Assembly: GCA_045546915.1 (NCBI GenBank)
Contig: JAZQDU010000012.1
Coordinates: forward strand, 23,999-87,998
Reading direction: 5' to 3'
DNA from: UMGS172 sp045546915
Lineage (GTDB): Bacteria; Bacillota; Clostridia; Oscillospirales; Acutalibacteraceae
Length of the DNA: 64,000 nucleotides
The notes below the pieces were generated by a model that was given only the letters and a program-made list of their open reading frames with translations, searched no databases and had not been told where the DNA came from. A program made the position numbers and the translations under genes. Positions 26,573 through 34,398 of the stretch are shown piece after piece. The number at the start of each line of letters is the position of its first letter. Within the stretch, counting starts at the first letter, position 1.

Positions 26573-26610
26573 AATAACCCATCTTTTGAAAGAAGATGGG
26601 TTATTTTTTT
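26573..26610 (+). terminator. Rho-independent terminator
   Basis: AATAACCCATCTT, 7-base loop, AAGATGGGTTATT with a run of T. It ends the xpt-chromate transporter transcript. Confidence 0.92.
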
Positions 26611-26657
26611 AACTTTAGAGCATAATAAGTTTTACTTTGAGTTTGGGGGCTTAGTTG

Positions 26658-27089
26658 GTGCCGGTAATTGCGTATTTTGGTGGTAGAAAAGAAGAGTTTG
26701 AGGCGGTGTCGGGGCTTAGTGTGGTAAATTTAATAAATTTGCCAAGCGAGGGCAATTTTGATGTGATAGTTATCGATTGTGAACCGCTTGAAAAAGCAAA
26801 AGTACCACAGGGTGCTGTGGGTGTGGTTGCATCTGATAATAAAAAAGGCTTGGAGTGTCTTATGCGAAGTGGTGTGAGAACGGTAACCTGCGGACTTTCG
26901 CGACGCGATACCATTACCTTGTCAAGTTCTGTCACTGATATAACTGTTTGCTTGCAACGAAGATTACCTATGATTGGAAAAGGAATTTTAGAGCCTGCCG
27001 AATATGTTGTAGAATACAATGGCGACGATTATATGTTGCTTCTTTTAACAACGGCGGCAAGACTTTTATCGGGATTAGAACCAATATAA
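26658..27089 (+). CDS. Conserved-looking hypothetical protein, no family recognised
   Basis: The 143-residue soluble protein starts MPVIAYFGGRKEEFE and has alternating strands and helices, with FDVIVIDCEPLEKAKVP, AVGVVASDNKKGLECL, VRTVTCGLSRRDTITLSS and YMLLLLTTAARLL. The CGLSRRDTITLSS stretch is vaguely like the third domain of Mur ligases, but no ATP-binding domain is present. TTG 26655 is an alternative start; GTG 26658 is better spaced from GGGGG. It lies alone between a terminator and a bidirectional terminator shared with pckG. Confidence 0.65.
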   Translation: MPVIAYFGGRKEEFEAVSGLSVVNLINLPSEGNFDVIVIDCEPLEKAKVPQGAVGVVASDNKKGLECLMRSGVRTVTCGLSRRDTITLSSSVTDITVCLQRRLPMIGKGILEPAEYVVEYNGDDYMLLLLTTAARLLSGLEPI

Positions 27090-27123
27090 AAACTCCCGCG
27101 GATGTTGTATCCGCGGGAGTTTT
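27089..27123. terminator. Bidirectional rho-independent terminator
   Basis: AAAACTCCCGCGGAT, loop GTTGT, perfect 15-bp complement, T runs on both sides. It separates the hypothetical gene from convergent pckG. Confidence 0.92.
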
Positions 27124-27132
27124 GCAATTAAA

Positions 27133-28911
27133 TTATTTAAGTGCGGCTTTGAGGTTTTCGAGCTGAGTTTTGAGTTCTGCGGGGAGTTTGTCGCCAAACT
27201 TCTTGTAGTGCTCTTCAATTTCAGCAGCCTCTTTAGTCCACATATCCTTGTCAACGGTAAGAATGCCTTTAAGGGTATCCATATCCATATCAAGGTCGGT
27301 AAGGTCGATATCTTCAGGCTTCGGAACATAACCGATAGCAGTCTCGGTAGCATCAGCCTTGCCTTCGCAACGGTCGATAATCCAGTTAAGAACTCTCATG
27401 TTATCGCCAAATCCGGGCCAGAGGAAGTTGCCGTCATCATCGGTACGGAACCAGTTAACATTGAAAATCTTGGGAGCCTTGTCGCCCAACTTCTTGCCCA
27501 TCTCAAGCCAATGACGGAAGTAGTCACCCATGTGGTATCCGCAGAAGGGAAGCATAGCCATGGGGTCACGACGGGTAACACCAACAGCACCGGCTGCGGC
27601 AGCAGTGGTCTCAGAAGCCATAGCAGAACCTACGAATACACCGTTTTCCCAGTTCTTTGACTGGTATACAAGCGGAGCAGTCTTAGCGCGACGGCCACCG
27701 AATACGATAGCCGAAATCGGCACGCCTGCGCCCTTATCAAATTCTTCAGAAATGCAGGGGCAGTTAGCAGCAGGAGCGGTGAAACGAGAGTTGGGATGTG
27801 CAGCACAGGTAGATTTGTCTGCCTTGTTGAATTTTGCAGGGTCCCAAGGTTTGCCGGTCCAATCGTCTGCATTCTGGGGTAAATCTTTATTAAGACCTTC
27901 CCACCAAACAGTGTTGTCATCTTTGCAGTGAGCAACGTTGGTGAAGATGGTGCCTTTTTTGGTAGAAGCAAGAGCGTTGAAGTTGGATTTTTCGTTAGTA
28001 CCGGGAGCAACGCCAAAGAAGCCGTTTTCAGGGTTGATAGCATAAAGTCTGCCATCGGGTCCTATGCGCATCCAAGCGATGTCGTCGCCAACAGTCCAAA
28101 TCTTGTAGCCTTTCTTGCGCAAGTATTCGGGGGGAATAAGCATAGCGAGGTTGGTTTTACCGCAAGCAGAGGGGAATGCAGCTGCGATGTATTTAACTTC
28201 GCCCTGAGGATTTTCAAGACCTAAGATAAGCATATGCTCTGCCATCCAGCCTTCTTTCCAACCTTGGTAAGAAGCAATCCGGAGTGCGAAGCACTTTTTG
28301 CCGAGAAGAACGTTTCCGCCGTAGCCGGAGTTTACCGAGATAATGGTGTTGTCTTCGGGGAACTGGCAGATGTATCTGTACTCGGGGTCGATATCGCAAC
28401 GAGAGTGTAAGCAACGTACCCAATCGTTAGAATCGCCAAGAACTTCCATAACCTTAGGACTTACGCGGGTCATAATAAGCATATTAAGAACAACGTAAAC
28501 AGAATCGGTTACCTCAATACCGATTTTAGCAAGAGGAGAGCCGATAGGTCCCATAGAATAAGGGATAACGTACATGGTCTTGCCTTTGTAGGAACCGCGA
28601 GCGATGTTGTAAAGTTTTTTATACATTTCGTCGGGTGCACACCAGTTGTTAGTGGGGCCGGCGTCTTCTTGTTTTGTTGTGCAGATAAAGGTTCTGTCTT
28701 CAACACGAGCAACGTCGTTCTGTTTGGTTCTGTGTAAATAGCACTCAGGTAAAAGTTCCTGATTAAGCTCGATGAGTTCGCCAAGTTCTACAGCCAATTT
28801 GCGAAGCTCTTCGGTCTGCTTTTCTGAACCGTCAATCCAAACTACGCTGTCAGGGGTAAGAAGTTCTTTCATTTCTTCTAACCATTTTAAAACAGTGGGG
28901 TTTTTAGTCAT
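27133..28911 (-). CDS. pckG: Phosphoenolpyruvate carboxykinase (GTP)
   Basis: The 592-residue protein is of the GTP-dependent PEPCK type, interconverting oxaloacetate and PEP. Signatures are the P-loop AFPSACGKTNLAM with the reactive cysteine (about residue 251), HSRCDIDPEYRY, SVNSGYGGNVLLGKKCFALR and MLPFCGYHMGDYF. Length matches the family. Bacterial GTP-PEPCK is less common in Clostridia than the ATP form, and in fermenters it often runs towards oxaloacetate; direction is inference. It has its own strong promoter and a bidirectional terminator, so it is a single-gene unit. Confidence 0.96.
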   Translation of the reverse strand: MTKNPTVLKWLEEMKELLTPDSVVWIDGSEKQTEELRKLAVELGELIELNQELLPECYLHRTKQNDVARVEDRTFICTTKQEDAGPTNNWCAPDEMYKKLYNIARGSYKGKTMYVIPYSMGPIGSPLAKIGIEVTDSVYVVLNMLIMTRVSPKVMEVLGDSNDWVRCLHSRCDIDPEYRYICQFPEDNTIISVNSGYGGNVLLGKKCFALRIASYQGWKEGWMAEHMLILGLENPQGEVKYIAAAFPSACGKTNLAMLIPPEYLRKKGYKIWTVGDDIAWMRIGPDGRLYAINPENGFFGVAPGTNEKSNFNALASTKKGTIFTNVAHCKDDNTVWWEGLNKDLPQNADDWTGKPWDPAKFNKADKSTCAAHPNSRFTAPAANCPCISEEFDKGAGVPISAIVFGGRRAKTAPLVYQSKNWENGVFVGSAMASETTAAAAGAVGVTRRDPMAMLPFCGYHMGDYFRHWLEMGKKLGDKAPKIFNVNWFRTDDDGNFLWPGFGDNMRVLNWIIDRCEGKADATETAIGYVPKPEDIDLTDLDMDMDTLKGILTVDKDMWTKEAAEIEEHYKKFGDKLPAELKTQLENLKAALK

Positions 28912-28974
28912 GTTTATTCTCCATTCATAATTTATAGTGTTAGACTTAATTAAAAGCCAAATTTCTACCGATAC

Positions 28975-29003
28975 ATTATATATTATAGGTCGACTTTCGT
29001 CAA
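28975..29003 (-). promoter_or_regulatory. Sigma-A promoter of pckG
   Basis: Minus strand TTGACG (29003-28998), 17-base spacer, TATAAT (28980-28975), about 64 bases before the pckG ATG. Confidence 0.8.
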
Positions 29004-29060
29004 GTAAAAAAACGCAAAATGTTAAAATTTTGACAACATATTTTAAAATTTTTAAACAGG

Positions 29061-30242
29061 TTAATAAACACCCGAAAAATCGTCGTCAATTGTAATAACA
29101 CAGCAGTATGTCGGGTCAATATCTCGTGCGATGGCACTTATGGCTTCTTTGACCTGTTTGTGTGACATGGTACATCCAAGTGGCAGGCAGGCATCAAAAA
29201 TAAGATTGTTCTGTTTCTCGCCTTTAACCATACGAAAATCGTGTATGGTTATGCCCTCATATATTTTGCCGACTTTTTCTGAAATTATTGCGCGAGCGTT
29301 ATTTACTTCTTCGTCGTCGGTAACGATGGGGTCCATATGTATAACTGTTTGTACTCCGGTTTTTTCAAAAATATCACGTTCGCAAGCATCTATTTTTTCA
29401 TGTGAAATAAGTACATCGGCGCTGGAACTTACCTCGACGTGTAGCGAAGCAAAACTTCTTCCCGGGCCGTAGTTATGGACAATCATATCGTGAATACCCA
29501 AAAAATCAGGTTCGGTCATTACAATATTTTTAATATTTTCAACCGTTTCTTTTTCGGGGGCAAGACCGATAAGCGGGTCCATAGTTTCTTTAACGCTTCT
29601 AACACCGGCAGTAAGTATTATTACCGATACTATAAGACCTGCAAACGGGTCAAGATATTTAACAAATTCCATATCTCCGAAGAAATAGCAGATTATCGAA
29701 ACTGCAAGAATGGCGCCGGTCGAAATACAGTCATTAAAAGAGTCGGTTGCCGATGCTTTTAACGCTGATGAACCGATGGCAACACCTAATTTGCGATTAA
29801 AAATACCCATCGCTAATTTTATAAGTATTGAACACAACAAAATTATAACCGTAATTAATGAAATATCGGGCAGAAGAGGGGATTTCAGTTTGCCTAATGA
29901 CTCGGTCAACAGTTCAAAACCGACGATAATGATAAGTACCGAAACCATCATTGCCGACATATATTCCATTCTTCCGTGACCGAAGGGATGCTCGCGGTCG
30001 GCAGGTTTAGATGCCAATTTAAATCCTAAAAACGTAACCACAGACGAGCCCATATCCGAAAGGTTGTTAAAAGCGTCGGCTATGATAGAAACCGAACCGG
30101 ATAAAAGACCCGCTAAGAGTTTTATTGAAAAAAGTATCAGATTACCGAAGATACCTACAAAACTGCCGATATTACCTACTTTTGTACGTGTTTGGGGTGA
30201 ATCGGCATCGTTTCCCACGATTCTTTTAATTAAGTTCGCCAT
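29061..30242 (-). CDS. Cation diffusion facilitator (CDF) family metal exporter
   Basis: The 393-residue protein has six hydrophobic helices in the first 220 residues and a C-terminal cytoplasmic metal-sensing domain. The transport-site motifs are NNLSD in helix 2 and DSFND in helix 5, an N/D plus D/D arrangement. Zinc CDFs carry histidine at these positions, while manganese exporters such as MntE do not, so Mn2+ is the likelier substrate. The motif REHPFGHGRMEYM is typical of the family. The C-terminal extension after residue 300 is long. Its start overlaps the ddl stop by one base. Confidence 0.9.
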   Translation of the reverse strand: MANLIKRIVGNDADSPQTRTKVGNIGSFVGIFGNLILFSIKLLAGLLSGSVSIIADAFNNLSDMGSSVVTFLGFKLASKPADREHPFGHGRMEYMSAMMVSVLIIIVGFELLTESLGKLKSPLLPDISLITVIILLCSILIKLAMGIFNRKLGVAIGSSALKASATDSFNDCISTGAILAVSIICYFFGDMEFVKYLDPFAGLIVSVIILTAGVRSVKETMDPLIGLAPEKETVENIKNIVMTEPDFLGIHDMIVHNYGPGRSFASLHVEVSSSADVLISHEKIDACERDIFEKTGVQTVIHMDPIVTDDEEVNNARAIISEKVGKIYEGITIHDFRMVKGEKQNNLIFDACLPLGCTMSHKQVKEAISAIARDIDPTYCCVITIDDDFSGVY

Positions 30243-31429
30243 TAGATTTTACCCTTAGAGCCCTTTGCTCCAAAACTGCTTTCGTTTAAAATATTTGTGT
30301 CAATTGTGAACATAAGATTTTCGCGGTCACGCTGACGTTTAAAAGCAAGTGAAATAAGTTTGTCGACAAGTTCAGGATATTTTAACTCGGTTGCTTCCCA
30401 AAGGTAGAAAGAAAGTGAACCGGGAATGGTGTTAATTTCGTTAACGTAAACCTTGTTGTTATCATCACAGTCCATAAGGAAGTCGATTCTGACAACACCC
30501 GAAGCGCCAATGCACTTAAAGGTATCAACTGCGATTTTTTGAATTTCTGCAGTTTTTTCGGGTGATAAATCGGCAGGTAATTTACGACTGAGTGACGCCA
30601 TACCTTTCGAGCCTGATTTAGAAGCATTAGCGCGATATTTATCGTCAAATGAAAGAATTTTATCATGCATAACGGGTTCTTCTAAAGTTGAGGGCTTGCA
30701 GTCGCTTCTGTCACCCAAAACCGAACAGTTGATTTCTCTTAAATTTTCAACCGCGTGCTCTATAAGTATATTACCTGCAAAGGTGCAAGCCAAGTCAACA
30801 GCAGTAATAAGTTCACTTTGGTCGGCAACCTTGGAAATTCCGATACTTGAGCCCAAGTTAGAGGGTTTTACTATAAGTGGGTATTGAAGCTTGTTTTCGA
30901 TTTTTTCAATTGTTTGGCTTTTCTGTAATGCCCATTCGCGAGAAGAAAAATAAACACCCGGTAAAACAGGAATTTCGTTATCATTCAAAACGTTCTTAAA
31001 AAGCACTTTATCCATACCGAGTGCGGACGACATAACGTCGCAACCAACGTAAGGCAGGCCTAAAGCTTCTAAATAGCCTTGCAAAGTGCCGTCTTCACAG
31101 TTTGTGCCGTGAACGATGGGGAAAGCAACATCAACAGTAATAGGCTTTTTCTTGAAAAGTCCACCACCCAAAAACTCAATATTAACCTTGTTATTATCGG
31201 GTACAAAGACAATTTTTTCACTTGTTTTTTCAATTATCTCGGGGGTTTTAAAAATTTCTATCGAGAAAAATCTCTCATCGGTGTAAAAAACACCTTTTTT
31301 GCTGATATAAACAGGAATAACGTTGTATTTTTCTTTATTAATGTTACCCATCGCCTGAACTGCCGAGATAATGGCAATTTCGTGCTCGACCGAACGGCCG
31401 CCAAATATAACTGCAACGGTTGTTTTCAT
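30242..31429 (-). CDS. ddl: D-alanine--D-alanine ligase
   Basis: The 395-residue ATP-grasp enzyme makes D-Ala-D-Ala for peptidoglycan. It begins MKTTVAVIFGGRSVEHEIAI and has GTNCEDGTLQGYLEALGLPYVG, PLIVKPSNLGSSIGISK and VYVNEINTIPGSLSFYLW. The frame opens at 31444, but the ATG at 31429 has AGGAG seven bases upstream. An insert of about 25 residues around SDCKPSTLEEPVMHDK makes it slightly longer than E. coli Ddl. It follows murF, whose product consumes D-Ala-D-Ala, so the pair is functionally logical. Confidence 0.95.
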   Translation of the reverse strand: MKTTVAVIFGGRSVEHEIAIISAVQAMGNINKEKYNVIPVYISKKGVFYTDERFFSIEIFKTPEIIEKTSEKIVFVPDNNKVNIEFLGGGLFKKKPITVDVAFPIVHGTNCEDGTLQGYLEALGLPYVGCDVMSSALGMDKVLFKNVLNDNEIPVLPGVYFSSREWALQKSQTIEKIENKLQYPLIVKPSNLGSSIGISKVADQSELITAVDLACTFAGNILIEHAVENLREINCSVLGDRSDCKPSTLEEPVMHDKILSFDDKYRANASKSGSKGMASLSRKLPADLSPEKTAEIQKIAVDTFKCIGASGVVRIDFLMDCDDNNKVYVNEINTIPGSLSFYLWEATELKYPELVDKLISLAFKRQRDRENLMFTIDTNILNESSFGAKGSKGKI

Positions 31430-31440
31430 AAAGTTTCTCC

Positions 31441-33036
31441 TCATTCCAAATAGTTATCGGGTAAATCGTTCTCAAAAAGAAGAACGGTATTTTTATCGCA
31501 CATAGGGGTAAATAATTTAACGGCTTCGGCAAACGATGAAACTGTGTAAAGGTTATCTTTGCAAAATTTAGTTTCGTTAATGCCTTCGGCAATAGGAACC
31601 GAACGCTTTTTGCCGACAAGAATTATTACATCGGCGTGTTTTGCGGCTTCGGCACCTAAACGTTTATTACACTCAAATTCCCTGTCGCCAAGTTCAACAA
31701 GACCCGGCGTAACAAGAATTTTTTTCATGCCGTCAAAACTGCCCAAAACTCTAACTGCTTCAAGGCAACCTTCGGGGTTTGAATTGTAAGCGTCATCAAT
31801 AAGCGTGGCGCCGTTTATATAATTTTTAAGTTCAAGGCGATGCTCTACTGGTTTTAATTTAGACACCGCAAAAGCGATTTCTTCGGGCGTTAGCCCCAAA
31901 TGAAGCGCTACCGATGCAGCAGCGGTTATGTTAAGCGCATTGTGAAGGCCTAAAAGTTTAGAGGTTACGTCAAAACAAATGTCGCCGTGTTTAATTGTCA
32001 AAGTAAGTCCTGACGGAGAATACGAAATATTTAATGCTTCACAGTCGCAATCTTTAGTTCCGTAGGTTATAGTATCGTATTGCGTAAGTTTTTGTTTTAT
32101 GAGTTCATTATCCGAGTTTAAAAACATTTTGCCGTTTTTGGATTTAACATGGTCGGCAAGTTCAAACTTGGTAGAAACAACCGTTTCAATGTTGCCGAAG
32201 GTATCGAGGTGTTGAGGACCTACTGAGGTGATAATTCCAAGGTCTGGATTTGCAATATCGCAAACTTCGGCAATATCTCCTTTGCGTTTTGCACCCATTT
32301 CGCAAACAAAAATTTCGGTTTGCGGTTTTAAGTGATTTCGCACCGTAATAACAACACCCATGGGGGTATTGTAGTTTTCGGGGGTTATAAGAGTGTTGTA
32401 TTTTTCACTTAAAATCCGTCCTAAAATAAACTTGGTACTGGTTTTACCGTAACTGCCGGTAACACCGATAACCTTAAGACCACTGTGCTCGCGTAAAATC
32501 TTTTTGGCATCTAAAACATAGTAGTTCGAGATTGCTTTTTCAACGGGCTTCATCACAATAAGCGATAAAACGGTTATTATTGGCGAATAGATCGCACAAA
32601 TGAAGAGTGCTATTCCAAAAATTTTACTGCCAACACCGCTTAATGTAACCGATAAAACGGCGAGTGTTGAAAAGAGAACTGCCGCGGCAAAAATCATACG
32701 TTTAACCCTTGCGGTTAGCACTAATTTCTTTATCGATTTTTTATTTTTATTGACCGCAATAATTGCAAAAAGTCCAATAACAGCAATAAGTATAGCAGTG
32801 TTAACGGCATTGAACAGGGAAAAAGAAGAAGTTACACCGAAGAAAACAGCAACTGCGCCCAAAACGGAAACCAAAAGTGTTGTAATATCAAAAAAATTGA
32901 AAGCACCTTTATACCATCTGAAATAGCGTGAGAGAAAATAAGAATTTTGCTGAAGCATCTGATATTGGCGGGTAAGACCCAAAGTGCCGAGTGCTGCCGT
33001 AAAAACGGCGAAAGTAATTTTTAAAATTAAATCCAT
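31441..33036 (-). CDS. murF: MurF-type Mur ligase with N-terminal multipass membrane domain
   Basis: The 531-residue protein has roughly 180 N-terminal residues containing five or six hydrophobic helices. It then has the Mur ligase central domain with P-loop VIGVTGSYGKTSTKF, ITPENYNTPMGV and VCEMGAKRKGDI, and the C-terminal domain with HRLELK, IDDAYNSNPEGC and TPGLVELG, the MurF signature. The soluble UDP-MurNAc-binding domain at the start of classical MurF is not present; the membrane region stands in its place. The ATG at 33036 follows GGAG; a TTG at 33051 is less likely. It sits upstream of ddl. It probably adds D-Ala-D-Ala to a precursor at the membrane. Confidence 0.88.
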   Translation of the reverse strand: MDLILKITFAVFTAALGTLGLTRQYQMLQQNSYFLSRYFRWYKGAFNFFDITTLLVSVLGAVAVFFGVTSSFSLFNAVNTAILIAVIGLFAIIAVNKNKKSIKKLVLTARVKRMIFAAAVLFSTLAVLSVTLSGVGSKIFGIALFICAIYSPIITVLSLIVMKPVEKAISNYYVLDAKKILREHSGLKVIGVTGSYGKTSTKFILGRILSEKYNTLITPENYNTPMGVVITVRNHLKPQTEIFVCEMGAKRKGDIAEVCDIANPDLGIITSVGPQHLDTFGNIETVVSTKFELADHVKSKNGKMFLNSDNELIKQKLTQYDTITYGTKDCDCEALNISYSPSGLTLTIKHGDICFDVTSKLLGLHNALNITAAASVALHLGLTPEEIAFAVSKLKPVEHRLELKNYINGATLIDDAYNSNPEGCLEAVRVLGSFDGMKKILVTPGLVELGDREFECNKRLGAEAAKHADVIILVGKKRSVPIAEGINETKFCKDNLYTVSSFAEAVKLFTPMCDKNTVLLFENDLPDNYLE

Positions 33037-33054
33037 AATATTTCTCTCCAAAAC

Positions 33055-33813
33055 TTAAGGAATAAAACTGCGTAAAATAGCGTTGACTTCCAAAGGTTTT
33101 TCGGCAAAGGACCAATGCCCTGTGCCTTTTATAACACAAAGACCGCAGTCTTTAATCATTTTTTCTATTTTCTTAGCCATGTAAAGCGGTGTGGCGGTAT
33201 CATTCTCGCCCCATATAAGTAATGTTGAGGCTTTAATGTTCGGAACAAACGGAGTCATGTCATCGTTTACTAACTTCACCATGGTTTTTCTCATAACTTC
33301 GGGTGCCGAACTGTAATCGGCCGAGCCAAAATGCGAACGCGCGTTTTTAACGATTTCTTTCCCTTCTTCACCGAAAACACGAAGTTCAAAAATTTTCCTT
33401 ATAGTCTTAAAGGTGGCCACTTTTATGCTTTTTTTGAGGTTGAATTTAGGCTTTAGACCGGCACCGTCGATAAATACAATTTTAGGTGGGGTCATAAGAC
33501 CGGTTCCGCACATTTTCATAATTACACGGCAACCGTGTGAATGGCCGATAAGTATAGGATTGATTAGATTTAATTTGTCGCAAAACTCCAGTACAAGTGC
33601 AACATAATCGTCGATATCAAGCGGTTCTTTTGGTAGGTCGCTCTGACCGCATCCGGGAAAATCCAAGGCAATAACGTGGCACTTATCTTGCAAAGCACCT
33701 ATTATACTTCTAAAACTTTCTGCCGATGCGCCCCATCCGTGCAGCATAAGTACGTCGGGTCCCGAACCTTGTTCTTGGTAATTTATTTTTAAGTCGCCGA
33801 TTTGAACGTTCAT
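33055..33813 (-). CDS. Alpha/beta hydrolase
   Basis: The 252-residue soluble protein has the hydrolase fold with LMLHGWGASAESF (oxyanion loop), the nucleophile elbow IGHSHGCRV (serine about residue 94), the acid in WGENDTATPL and the histidine in KGTGHWSFAEKP. The catalytic triad is complete. It resembles the general MhpC/haloperoxidase-like group. It is the first gene of the operon with murF, ddl and the CDF exporter; a link to cell-wall metabolism is suggested only by context. GGAGGCGCC precedes the start. Confidence 0.88.
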   Translation of the reverse strand: MNVQIGDLKINYQEQGSGPDVLMLHGWGASAESFRSIIGALQDKCHVIALDFPGCGQSDLPKEPLDIDDYVALVLEFCDKLNLINPILIGHSHGCRVIMKMCGTGLMTPPKIVFIDGAGLKPKFNLKKSIKVATFKTIRKIFELRVFGEEGKEIVKNARSHFGSADYSSAPEVMRKTMVKLVNDDMTPFVPNIKASTLLIWGENDTATPLYMAKKIEKMIKDCGLCVIKGTGHWSFAEKPLEVNAILRSFIP

Positions 33814-33861
33814 AATGGCGCCTCCAAGTAATATAATATGAATTTAGGCATTATTACTTGT

Positions 33862-33867
33862 ATTATA
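33862..33867 (-). promoter_or_regulatory. -10 box for the hydrolase-murF-ddl operon
   Basis: Minus strand TATAAT at 33867-33862, about 50 bases upstream of the hydrolase ATG; a T-rich region occupies the -35 position. Confidence 0.5.
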
Positions 33868-33992
33868 CCAAACTTCTTCCCAAAAAAGAAGATGTGTTTT
33901 CAATATTTTTAGAAATTTTTTGAAATTTATTTTACATTTGTTACTAACGGTTAAAATATGTAATTATTTATTAGTTTGTTAACAAAAATTTA

Positions 33993-34021
33993 TTGCATTT
34001 GATGCTATTTGGTAGTAAAAT
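33993..34021 (+). promoter_or_regulatory. Sigma-A promoter of the V-ATPase operon
   Basis: TTGCAT (33993-33998), 17-base spacer, TAAAAT (34016-34021), 30 bases before the first subunit gene. Confidence 0.7.
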
Positions 34022-34050
34022 ATTATTATTAAATTGACAGAGGTGTATCT

Positions 34051-34362
34051 ATGGCACAAGAAACTGTTGAACTTATTAAAAAAACCGAATCTGAGGCCGA
34101 AAAAGTGGTTGCTAATGCGCAAGAGCAGGCAACCGAAATTAAAGCGCAAGCCAAGTCAGAGGCTCAAAAACTTTTGGTTGACGCTAAACAAAAGGCTGTT
34201 GATTATGTTAAAGAATTGGCTGACCTTTCTAAACAAAAGGCAACAACATTTATGCAATCGGCAGAAGAAGAGGCGTTAAAACAATCAGACGCAATAGTAA
34301 TGGTTGCAAACGAAAAACGAGATGCGGCTGTTAAAAAATGCGCAGAACAGTTGCTTAAATAA
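34051..34362 (+). CDS. ntpF: V-type ATPase peripheral stalk subunit (G/H, NtpF-like)
   Basis: The 103-residue, almost wholly charged and alanine-rich coiled coil has AEKVVANAQEQATEIKAQ and AVDYVKELADLSKQKA segments. Its position as first gene of the operon and its length match the AhaH/NtpF subunit, which pairs with subunit E to form the outer stalk. AGAGGTGTATCT precedes the ATG. Sequence alone would not distinguish it from other coiled coils; the operon does. Confidence 0.85.
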   Translation: MAQETVELIKKTESEAEKVVANAQEQATEIKAQAKSEAQKLLVDAKQKAVDYVKELADLSKQKATTFMQSAEEEALKQSDAIVMVANEKRDAAVKKCAEQLLK

Positions 34363-34398
34363 GTTTTTATTAAAAAGTTTTAAGTGTGGTGATTTAAT

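Noticed and set aside
27208..28224. Plus-strand open frames opposite pckG
   Set aside because: Antisense shadows of a complete PEPCK gene.
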